Shown: one piece after another, positions 56,912-64,000 of the stretch | Position numbering within the stretch: the first letter of the stretch is position 1 | Layout: every line of letters starts with the position of its first letter | From: Acinetobacter terrae | Lineage (GTDB): Bacteria; Pseudomonadota; Gammaproteobacteria; Pseudomonadales; Moraxellaceae | Assembly: GCF_013004375.1 (NCBI RefSeq) | Contig: NZ_JABERI010000010.1 | Location: forward strand, 1-64,000 | Reading direction: 5' to 3' | DNA length: 64,000 nucleotides | The notes under the pieces: model-generated | Seen by the model: the letters and a program-made list of their open reading frames with translations, nothing else | What the model was told of the DNA's origin: nothing | Databases searched by the model: none | Program-made: the position numbers and the translations under genes

Positions 56912-58189
56912 TTAACGACCTTGGATGTCACGTTGAACTTCACCAGTGTAAAGTTGACGTGGACGACCAATTTTGTAAGGACCGCTGTGCATTTCTAACC
57001 AGTGGCTGATCCAGCCAACAGTACGTGCAAGAGCGAAAATTACAGTAAACATTTCAGTCGGGATACCAATCGCTTTAAGGATGATACCTGAGTAGAAGTC
57101 TACGTTAGGGTATAAGTTACGTTTGATGAAGTATTCGTCAGACAACGCAATACGTTCAAGTTCCATAGCAAGAGCAAGTTGTGGATCGTTGATGCCTAGA
57201 GCAGCAAGAACTTCATCACAAGTTTCTTTCATTACTTTCGCACGTGGATCGAAGTTTTTATAAACTCGGTGACCGAAGCCCATAAGTTTAACTTCTTTAG
57301 TTTTCACTTTTTCCATGAAGCCAGCAACGTTTTCTACAGAGCCGATTTCATCAAGCATCTTAAGAACAGCTTCGTTCGCGCCGCCGTGAGCAGGACCCCA
57401 AAGTGCAGAAATACCCGCAGCGATACATGCGTAAGGGTTAGCACCTGTAGAACCAGCTAGACGTACTGTAGAAGTAGACGCATTTTGTTCGTGGTCAGCA
57501 TGAAGCGTGAAAATACGATCCATTGCTTTAGCAAGAATTGGGTCAACTTTGTAATCACGATCCGCAGGAGTAGCGAACATCATGTGAAGGAAGTTTTCAG
57601 CGTAGTTCAAGTCGTTACGTGGGTAAACGAACGGTTGACCGATGGTGTATTTGTAGCTCCAAGCTGCAAGCGTAGGAACTTTAGCAATCAAGCGGATTGC
57701 TGTAATTTCACGGTGATCAACATTTTCGATGTCTAGGTTGTTGTGATAGAACGCAGAAAGCGCACCCACTACACCAACCATGATTGCCATCGGGTGAGCA
57801 TCACGACGGAAACCATTGAAGAAGCGGCTAACTTGATCGTGAACCATCGTGTGGTTACGAACTTTAGCGTCAAATTCTACTTTTTGTTCAGCTGTTGGGA
57901 GTTCGCCATTTAACAATAAGTAGCAAGTTTCTAAGTAGTCTGCTTTAGTTGCTAACTGGTCGATCGGGTAACCACGGTGTAAAAGAACACCTTTACCACC
58001 ATCGATGAATGTGATTTTAGATTCACATGCAGCTGTTGCCATAAAACCAGGATCAAAAGTAAAGTGACCTGCGGCCAACACATCTTTAACGTCGATTACA
58101 TCTGGGCCCAATGTGCCGCTGTAAATTGGTAATTCAATTTCTTTGCCATCAAGCTGTAAAACGGCTTTTTTGCCAGTTGCTTCAGACAT
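56912..58189 (-). CDS. gltA: Citrate synthase
   Basis: Condenses oxaloacetate and acetyl-CoA. The 425-residue product is the type II (NADH-sensitive) form. Catalytic-site stretches are [23 protein letters not shown], [15 protein letters not shown] and [14 protein letters not shown]. It is divergent from sdhCDAB, the classic arrangement. Confidence 0.97.
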   Translation of the reverse strand: MSEATGKKAVLQLDGKEIELPIYSGTLGPDVIDVKDVLAAGHFTFDPGFMATAACESKITFIDGGKGVLLHRGYPIDQLATKADYLETCYLLLNGELPTAEQKVEFDAKVRNHTMVHDQVSRFFNGFRRDAHPMAIMVGVVGALSAFYHNNLDIENVDHREITAIRLIAKVPTLAAWSYKYTIGQPFVYPRNDLNYAENFLHMMFATPADRDYKVDPILAKAMDRIFTLHADHEQNASTSTVRLAGSTGANPYACIAAGISALWGPAHGGANEAVLKMLDEIGSVENVAGFMEKVKTKEVKLMGFGHRVYKNFDPRAKVMKETCDEVLAALGINDPQLALAMELERIALSDEYFIKRNLYPNVDFYSGIILKAIGIPTEMFTVIFALARTVGWISHWLEMHSGPYKIGRPRQLYTGEVQRDIQGR

Positions 58190-59210
58190 TCAATAGATCT
58201 CCTGTCCTGGTGAATGTTTTATCCGACTCGTAGTACTAATCTTTTAATGCGCGAATCAGATGGATCGAAAATTTGCTATAAGATTAGTGAGTACTGAAAT
58301 TTTGTCAATTATACTTATGGATAAAAAATGACGTTTTCATAAGAGTTTGGTCAAAAAATAATCCAATAATGATGAGGAAAATCACAGCACAGACACGCTA
58401 TAATAAGTCAAATTGTTGCTTAGGTGCAGAAAAAAATAATGCTACTGCTTTAATTGTAGGCAAGTTTTAATTCTTAAAAGCTCTAGATGTTTTGAGTTTT
58501 GCAAATGGCTTTTATGACTAAACTATTATAATTCTCGCAACTTACCGATATTGCTTGAAGGAAAGTGTTGCTTTCTTATTCATAATAAAAAGCGATTAAT
58601 CATCTGTAAAAAAGTGTGCGTTTGTATAGGAAATAACTGATTTTCTGCGGTGAAGATGATGATTTATTAATCAATTGTGTAATAAAAAGCCATTTTTTTG
58701 TCTATATAGTGAACTTTATAGGGTGAGGGCGGGGAGTTATGCACAGACTAAGTTATTATTTCGTTTCATGATGTTGCCAATATGTGCTTTTACATAAATA
58801 CCTTATATTTATTTAAAAAATATACAGGTGATTTTCCTGATTCATCATTATATAAAGAGATAACAAGCCATTAGGGTGCTTTGTTCATCTTTAGTCTAAA
58901 TATATTGATTTAATTGTCAAAGCAAAAAACGATCAATCAAATAGTGTTTTAATTAATAAAAACCAAGTATATAGCTATGTTTTCTTAGATGTATTTTGTC
59001 TACTTTAATAGGGGAATCCATGCTAATGATTCTTATTTAATGGTTTTTTGTGGAAAAGGTAAATGTGATTGTTTGTATTTTAATAGTTCACGTTTTATAA
59101 TTCCCTGTCGTTTTAAGTTTAGGTATTGCTGGATACTGCAAATACCTAACAATGCTAGCTTTCCTTCGAATTAATTCCAACAAACTCCGGATGGAGTTTT
59201 TACTTACAGG
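58190..59210. promoter_or_regulatory. gltA / sdhC divergent intergenic region (1 kb)
   Basis: Long AT-rich gap without a convincing gene. For gltA, TTGACA (minus strand, 58303-58308), a 16-nt spacer and TAATCT (58281-58286) form a plausible sigma70 promoter. A short plus-strand frame at 58989-59174 lacks any family look. A terminator-like hairpin stands immediately before sdhC. Such a length suggests regulatory sites or a small RNA. Confidence 0.5.
59182..59199 (+). terminator. Terminator-like hairpin in the sdhC leader
   Basis: AAACTCC pairs with GGAGTTT around GGAT, followed by TTTTTAC. It ends 11 nt before the sdhC ATG, so it is either an attenuator or the end of an upstream small RNA. 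Confidence 0.6.
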
Positions 59211-59609
59211 ATGCCCGCTGTGAAAAGCAACAGACCTGTCAATTTGTCCATGGGTCAAGTTTTAGAAGTAAACTTAAAATCCCCTGTGGCTATTGCATCA
59301 ATTCTACACCGTCTTTCTGGTGTCATCGTATTTTTACTCGTACCGGTACTTTTGTGGCTTTTAGACAAATCATTGTCTTCGGCTGAAGGTTTTGCTCAAG
59401 TTCAAGCAATCTTCGGTAGCTTCATTGTGCGTTTCATCGTATGGGTATTTGTAGCCGGTTTAATATTCCACTTTATTGCGGGTGTTAAGCATTTACTTGC
59501 AGATATCGGTGTTGCCGAAGAACTGCAAAGTGGTCGTATAGCAGCTACTATTTCATTGATCTTGTCTGCAATTGGTATTATTGCAGCATTTGTATGGATT
59601 GTTCTCTAA
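59211..59609 (+). CDS. sdhC: Succinate dehydrogenase cytochrome b556 subunit
   Basis: Membrane anchor that holds haem b and the quinone site. The 132-residue product has the SdhC signature RPVNLSMGQVLEV and SPVAIASILHRLSGV, then three membrane helices and the haem-binding His in HFIAGVKHLLADIG. The stop overlaps the sdhD start. Confidence 0.95.
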   Translation: MPAVKSNRPVNLSMGQVLEVNLKSPVAIASILHRLSGVIVFLLVPVLLWLLDKSLSSAEGFAQVQAIFGSFIVRFIVWVFVAGLIFHFIAGVKHLLADIGVAEELQSGRIAATISLILSAIGIIAAFVWIVL

Positions 59610-59974
59610 TGAAAAGTGCTACAGGTTTTACGGGTTCAGGTTCTCGCGATTGGTTTATCCAACGTGTCAGTGCTGTTGTATTAGCTGTTTATACTGTTGT
59701 GGTATTTGGTTGGATCCTCATTAATGGCGGATTTAACTACGAACAATGGTTTGGCTTTATGATGACATTACCAATGAAGATTTTATCTTTATTGGCAGTC
59801 TTATCTCTTGTCGCACACGCTTGGATCGGCATGTGGCAGGTATTCACTGACTATGTGACTACCCGTCAAATGGGTCCTTCAGCTTCAGGTTTACGCCTAG
59901 TGCTGACATCAGCAGTAATTATTGCTGTATTTGCATATGCAATCTGGGCGATCCAGATTTTTTGGGCGAATTGA
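59609..59974 (+). CDS. sdhD: Succinate dehydrogenase membrane anchor subunit
   Basis: The second membrane subunit. The 121-residue product has three membrane segments and the haem-ligand helix LVAHAWIGMWQVFTDYV. ATG 59609 shares a base with the sdhC TAA (TAATG), a coupled start. An in-frame ATG five codons upstream lies inside sdhC and is less likely. Confidence 0.94.
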   Translation: MKSATGFTGSGSRDWFIQRVSAVVLAVYTVVVFGWILINGGFNYEQWFGFMMTLPMKILSLLAVLSLVAHAWIGMWQVFTDYVTTRQMGPSASGLRLVLTSAVIIAVFAYAIWAIQIFWAN

Positions 59975-59986
59975 TAGGAAAATATC

Positions 59987-61885
59987 ATGGGCGCGATAAC
60001 CCCTAAAGAAGATTATACAAACATTCAACACCTCACTTTTGATGCAGTCATCGTTGGTGGTGGTGGTTCAGGTATGCGTGCTTCATATCAACTTGCTCAA
60101 GCGGGTTTGAATGTTGCAGTGCTTACTAAAGTATTCCCAACACGTTCGCACACTGTTGCAGCGCAAGGTGGTATTGGTGCATCTCTTGGTAACATGCAAG
60201 AAGATAACTGGCACTACCACTTCTATGACACGGTAAAAGGTTCGGACTGGTTAGGTGACCAAGACGCAATCGAATTTATGTGTCGTGAAGCGCCAAAAGT
60301 TGTTTATGAACTTGAACACATGGGTATGCCATTTGACCGTAATGCGGACGGTACGATTTACCAACGTCCATTTGGCGGTCACTCTGCAAACTATGGTGAA
60401 AAAGCTGTTCCACGTGCATGTGCTGCTGCCGACCGTACAGGTCATGCGCTTCTTCATACGCTTTATCAAAGCAACGTGAAAATGGGTACTCAATTTTTCG
60501 TAGAATGGATCGCGCTTGATCTGATTCGTAACGAAGCTGGTGATGTACTGGGTGTGACTGCAATTGACCAGGAAACTGGTAATATTGCGGTATTCCAAGC
60601 AAAAGCGACATTGTTTGCAACTGGTGGTGCGGGTCGTGTTTATCGTGCATCTACCAATGCGTATATCAATACTGGTGACGGTCTTGGTATGGCTGCTCGT
60701 TCTGGTATTCCATTACAAGATATGGAATTCTGGCAGTTCCACCCAACAGGTGTTGCGGGCGCAGGCGTATTGTTGACTGAAGGTTGTCGTGGTGAAGGTG
60801 CAATCCTTCGCAACAAAGACGGCGAACCGTTCATGGAACGTTATGCACCAACTTTGAAAGACTTGGCACCACGTGACTTCGTATCACGTTCTATGGACCA
60901 GGAAATTAAAGAAGGTCGTGGTTGTGGTCCTAAAGGTGATTATATCCTTCTAGATATGACGCATTTGGGTGCGGATACGATCATGAAACGTCTTCCATCT
61001 GTATTTGAGATTGGTAAGAAGTTCGCGAACGTTGATATTACTAAAGAACCAATTCCTGTTGTGCCGACAATCCATTATCAAATGGGTGGTATTCCAACAA
61101 ATATTCATGGACAGGTTGTTGTTCCTGAAGGTGCTTCGGATACTAACTTTGAAGCAGGTTATGACAAAAGTGGTGACGTTTACTCAACCAACGGTGGTGA
61201 GCGTAACTATACAAAACCTGTTAAAGGCTTCTATGCAATTGGTGAGTGTTCTTGCGTATCTGTACATGGTGCAAACCGTTTAGGTACCAACTCGCTGCTT
61301 GACTTGGTTGTATTTGGTAAGGCTGCTGGTGAACACATTATTGATTACGTGACTAAACATCACGGTGATGAGTACCAACCGCTTCCGACCACAGTGTTTG
61401 AAAATACAAGAAAGCGTATTCGTCACTTAGATGAATCAACTTCTGGTGAAAATGCTCAAGACGTTGCTGATGCAATTCGTGACATCGTTCAAGACCATGC
61501 TGGTGTATTCCGTACTCAAGCATTACTTGATGAAGGCGTGAAACAAATTCTTGCGATTGAGCCACGTGTTCGTAATATTCATTTAAAAGACAAATCTAAA
61601 GTATTTAACACCGCACGTGTTGAGGCTCTAGAGGTTGAGAATTTATACGAAGTCGCGAAAGCAACGTTAATTTCTGCTGCTGCTCGTAAAGAATGTCGTG
61701 GTGCACATACTGTTGTTGATTATGAATTGCCAGCAGATCACCCAACATATTCTTACGGTCGCCGTGATGATGAATGGATGAAGCATACTTTGTGGTTCTC
61801 TTCAGACAATCATCTTGAATACAAACCAGTCCGTTACAAACCAGTATCGGTTGATGCGATTCCACCAGCACCACGTACATTCTAA
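59987..61885 (+). CDS. sdhA: Succinate dehydrogenase flavoprotein subunit
   Basis: Catalytic subunit with covalent FAD. The 632-residue product has the FAD motif VIVGGGGSGMRASYQLA, FAD-linking His55 in RSHTVAAQGGIGASLGN, and the substrate region HPTGVAGAGVLLTEGCRGEG. It follows sdhD by 12 nt. Confidence 0.97.
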   Translation: MGAITPKEDYTNIQHLTFDAVIVGGGGSGMRASYQLAQAGLNVAVLTKVFPTRSHTVAAQGGIGASLGNMQEDNWHYHFYDTVKGSDWLGDQDAIEFMCREAPKVVYELEHMGMPFDRNADGTIYQRPFGGHSANYGEKAVPRACAAADRTGHALLHTLYQSNVKMGTQFFVEWIALDLIRNEAGDVLGVTAIDQETGNIAVFQAKATLFATGGAGRVYRASTNAYINTGDGLGMAARSGIPLQDMEFWQFHPTGVAGAGVLLTEGCRGEGAILRNKDGEPFMERYAPTLKDLAPRDFVSRSMDQEIKEGRGCGPKGDYILLDMTHLGADTIMKRLPSVFEIGKKFANVDITKEPIPVVPTIHYQMGGIPTNIHGQVVVPEGASDTNFEAGYDKSGDVYSTNGGERNYTKPVKGFYAIGECSCVSVHGANRLGTNSLLDLVVFGKAAGEHIIDYVTKHHGDEYQPLPTTVFENTRKRIRHLDESTSGENAQDVADAIRDIVQDHAGVFRTQALLDEGVKQILAIEPRVRNIHLKDKSKVFNTARVEALEVENLYEVAKATLISAAARKECRGAHTVVDYELPADHPTYSYGRRDDEWMKHTLWFSSDNHLEYKPVRYKPVSVDAIPPAPRTF

Positions 61886-61899
61886 TCAGGAGAATAAAG

Positions 61900-62610
61900 A
61901 TGAGTAGAGGTATCCGTACATTTCATATCTACCGCTATGATCCTGATAAGGATAAAGCACCGTACATGCAAACTTTTAAACTTGAGTTGACTGACAAGCA
62001 CCGTATGTTGCTTGACGCTCTTCTTGCGTTAAAAGTACAAGACGAATCTTTAACGTTCCGTCGTTCATGTCGTGAAGGTATTTGTGGTTCTGATGGTGTA
62101 AACATCAACGGTAAAAATGGTTTGGCTTGTTTGTGGAATCTTAACGATTTACCAAACGAAATCACCATTCGTCCTTTACCAGGTTTACCTGTAGTAAAAG
62201 ACTTGGTTGTTGATATGAATCAGTTCTACGATCAGTACAACAAAATTCATCCATTCTTGATCAATAATCAGCCTGCGCCAGCGAAGGAGCGTTTACAGTC
62301 TCCTGAAGAACGCGAGCATTTAAATGGTCTTTATGAATGTATTCTTTGTGCATGCTGTTCAACTGCATGTCCATCATTCTGGTGGAACCCGGACAAATTC
62401 TTGGGTCCTTCAGCATTGTTGAATGCATACCGCTTCATTATTGACTCTCGTGATACAGCAACTCAAGATCGTTTGGCTCGTCTTGACGATCCATTCAGCT
62501 TGTTCCGTTGTAAAGGCATCATGAACTGTGTATCTGTTTGTCCTAAAGGTTTGAATCCAACTAAAGCGATCGGTCACATCCGTAGCATGTTGTTAGACCA
62601 AGCGGGCTAA
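61900..62610 (+). CDS. sdhB: Succinate dehydrogenase iron-sulphur subunit
   Basis: Carries electrons from FADH2 to quinone. The 236-residue product has the [2Fe-2S] motif CREGICGSDGVNINGKNGLAC, then CILCACCSTACP ([4Fe-4S]) and CKGIMNCVSVCPKGLNP ([3Fe-4S]). AGGAG before the ATG. It ends the sdhCDAB operon at a terminator. Confidence 0.97.
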   Translation: MSRGIRTFHIYRYDPDKDKAPYMQTFKLELTDKHRMLLDALLALKVQDESLTFRRSCREGICGSDGVNINGKNGLACLWNLNDLPNEITIRPLPGLPVVKDLVVDMNQFYDQYNKIHPFLINNQPAPAKERLQSPEEREHLNGLYECILCACCSTACPSFWWNPDKFLGPSALLNAYRFIIDSRDTATQDRLARLDDPFSLFRCKGIMNCVSVCPKGLNPTKAIGHIRSMLLDQAG

Positions 62611-62624
62611 TATTTAGCAGTCAA

Positions 62625-62650
62625 AAAAGCACACCTCATGGTGTGCTTTT
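62625..62650 (+). terminator. Intrinsic terminator after sdhCDAB
   Basis: AAAAGCACACC pairs with GGTGTGCTTTT around TCAT, followed by T residues. Confidence 0.93.
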
Positions 62651-62826
62651 TTATGTTTTGAATATCATAATGATTTATAGGTTCATGCAAAAAATGTATG
62701 TAATGGGTGAGGGTGGTTGTTATTGGTGTTGAATTAAATGACTGGAATTGTTTAAAAATAAATCGAAATGACATGAAAGCTTAATTAAATTGTAGTTAAG
62801 TTGTTCGAATTGACAATTAAAGCGCC

Positions 62827-62858
62827 AATCTCAAGTTTGAATCTACAAAGTTGAGATT
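62827..62858. repeat. Inverted repeat in the sdhB-sucA gap
   Basis: AATCTCAA (62827-62834) and TTGAGATT (62851-62858) pair around 16 nt. Possible operator. Confidence 0.4.
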
Positions 62859-62882
62859 AAAATGTTAAGATATAACCTAAAT

Positions 62883-62916
62883 AAAGAGGGCCAGTTTAAA
62901 TATTGTGCTCTCTTTT
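62883..62916 (+). terminator. Terminator-like hairpin in the sdhB-sucA gap
   Basis: AAAGAGGGC (62883-62891) pairs with GCTCTCTTT (62907-62915), one G-U pair, around a 15-nt loop; TTTTATTG follows. It could end a short RNA or attenuate sucA transcription. Confidence 0.5.
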
Positions 62917-63033
62917 ATTGTATTGGGTTTGCTGGCTTGGGACTATAGTCTACATTGAATCCAATTATTAAATAAAGCACCATAGCTTAGATGAAAATGT
63001 TAAGTATGTATTTCGCTAATTTATGAGAGGTAT

Positions 63034-63083
63034 GTGTCAAAAAAATCAATTGTAACCAGATATCATGTTACGATTTGACACAT
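63034..63083. promoter_or_regulatory. Nested inverted repeat upstream of sucA
   Basis: Outer arms TGTGTCAAA (63034-63042) and TTTGACACA (63075-63083) are a perfect 9-bp repeat. Inner arms GTAAC (63053-63057) and GTTAC (63068-63072) nest inside. Confidence 0.5.
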
Positions 63084-63260
63084 CGCTATATTTAAAAAAA
63101 GCGCCTTATTTATGTACATTTTTTCAACATTTTAGAGTGTGTATAAGGTTTATAAATAGAGATTAATCGTTTTAGAAAAAATAGGTCGCGCAGTTATTTT
63201 TTCTAAGTCGATTTGCAAAAAATTGCTCGGTTTCGGTCGAGTATTTAAATGAGTGATGAT

Positions 63261-63329
63261 GCCAATGAGGGCGTTATGATTCATTATTCACATTGGGTTA
63301 TTCCTGATGTAGTGATAACGCCTCATGGC
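63261..63329. promoter_or_regulatory. Long hairpin in the sucA leader
   Basis: GCCAATGAGGGCGTTAT (63261-63277) and ATAACGCCTCATGGC (63315-63329) pair over about 14 bp with two bulged bases around a 37-nt loop. Confidence 0.55.
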
Positions 63330-63346
63330 TTATGCCTTATGGGGAC

Positions 63347-63373
63347 TAATGTCATATTACCAATTTGACATTA
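63347..63373. promoter_or_regulatory. Short inverted repeat before sucA
   Basis: TAATGTCA (63347-63354) and TGACATTA (63366-63373) pair perfectly around 11 nt, about 65 nt ahead of the sucA ATG. Confidence 0.45.
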
Positions 63374-63437
63374 TTAATCATGGGTTCGCTTAAAAAGCAT
63401 CCTGAAAATGTTTTTGCAATAGGAAATGGGTCCACAA

Positions 63438-64000
63438 ATGCAAGAAGTTGCTGACGCTCTGCGTCTTGACACTGAACTAAGCGCTGACAGTGCAGCGTAT
63501 ATTGAAGAACTTTATGAACATTATTTGACGTCACCAGACTCAGTTGGAGCTGACTGGCGTGAATATTTCGATAAATTCCCTAAAGGTGATCAACCACATA
63601 GCAATGTACGTGAGCAATTCCTTTTATTAGGTCGCAATTCAAGCCGCGTACAACCTGTTGTTCAAAGTTCTGTAAGTTCTGAGCATGAACGTCGTCAAAT
63701 TGGCGTTTTACAACTTATTGCTGCTTATCGTAATCGTGGTCATCAAAAAGCAAAATTGGATCCATTAGGTTTGGCAAAACGTGAAGACGTGCCTGATCTT
63801 GATCTTGCTACGCACGGTTTAACTAAATCTGATTTCGATACAGTATTTAACACAGGTAACCTTGCACTAGGTAAAGCAGAAGCGACGCTTGGTGAAATGG
63901 TTGAAGCAATGGAAGCCGTTTATTGCGGTTCTGTTGGTACCGAATACATGCACATTGTTGACACTAAAGAGAAACGTTGGATTCAACAACGTCTTGAAGG
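63438..64000 (+). CDS. sucA: 2-oxoglutarate dehydrogenase E1 subunit, N-terminal part
   Basis: Thiamine-diphosphate E1 of the 2-oxoglutarate dehydrogenase complex; decarboxylates 2-oxoglutarate. The 187 codons seen carry YIEELYEHYLTSPDSVGADW, then QIGVLQLIAAYRNRGHQKAK and KRWIQQRLE, typical of the E1 N-terminal helical region. The ATG 63438 follows AGGAAATGGG. The gene runs off the right edge, so the thiamine-binding motif is not visible. It extends the gltA-sdh TCA cluster. Confidence 0.95.
   Translation, partial: MQEVADALRLDTELSADSAAYIEELYEHYLTSPDSVGADWREYFDKFPKGDQPHSNVREQFLLLGRNSSRVQPVVQSSVSSEHERRQIGVLQLIAAYRNRGHQKAKLDPLGLAKREDVPDLDLATHGLTKSDFDTVFNTGNLALGKAEATLGEMVEAMEAVYCGSVGTEYMHIVDTKEKRWIQQRLE

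Noticed and set aside
58989..59174. 61-residue plus-strand frame in the gltA-sdhC gap
   Set aside because: Cys/Phe/Tyr-rich with no family look and no clear ribosome-binding site; likely chance.

Overview
The window is chromosomal DNA from a member of the genus Acinetobacter (Moraxellaceae, Gammaproteobacteria). The evidence is the low-GC, AT-rich codon use, a complete adeI-adeJ-adeK efflux operon, the long BamD tail, the ABZJ_00895-type membrane protein and the gltA / sdhCDAB / sucA order. I cannot name the species. Most of the window is conserved housekeeping DNA with short intergenic gaps and many clear intrinsic terminators.

Layout. 1-0.55 kb: the start of an IS5-like transposase runs off the left edge, and the element cuts off a P-loop ATPase gene. 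0.6-5.2 kb: valS, an orphan gene and an SDR oxidoreductase. 5.2-5.55 kb: a cluster of inverted repeats. 5.5-13.1 kb: two YbjQ-type genes, adeKJI (minus strand) and a PAP2 phosphatase. 13.2-17.3 kb: the membrane protein called 'Gcr recombinase', ispB, and the divergent rplU-rpmA. 17.5-24.3 kb (plus strand): lolA, a carotenoid oxygenase, a DUF3298 lipoprotein, serS, cysG, trmL. 24.5-31.1 kb (minus strand): APC permease, iron alcohol dehydrogenase with an SCP2-like partner, lipB, ybeD, rpoD. 31.4-36.3 kb: small conserved genes, DedA, trhO, DUF1289 and a broken LysE exporter. 36.3-41.2 kb (minus strand): ribB with an FMN riboswitch, panD, pth, rplY, prs, four tRNA-Gln and ispE. 41.2-50.6 kb: lolB, a TPR gene, hemA, dnaG, bamD, rluD, pgeF and a flavodoxin-like gene. 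50.7-54.5 kb: smpB, coaD, a ferredoxin, rnpB, and two tRNA-Met flanking a small lipoprotein gene. 54.4-64 kb: an orphan gene overlapping nadE, a HELTH-motif protein, gltA, sdhCDAB and the start of sucA.

How the genes work together. lolA and lolB (lipoprotein transport), bamD (outer-membrane assembly) and AdeIJK (efflux) serve the envelope. The TPR-lolB-ispE-tRNA-prs-rplY-pth order, divergent from hemA, matches the arrangement known in Pseudomonas. gltA, sdhCDAB and sucA form a TCA-cycle cluster. serS, valS, four tRNA-Gln, two tRNA-Met, trmL, trhO, rnpB, smpB, pth, rplU, rpmA and rplY serve translation.

I found no CRISPR array, prophage or complete defence system. The most interesting points are the IS-truncated ATPase at the left edge, the tRNA-Gln that begins one nucleotide after the ispE stop codon, the structured leaders of sdhC and sucA, the orphan gene with a 13-bp hairpin around a second ATG, the repeat cluster at 5.2-5.55 kb and the doubly broken LysE gene.
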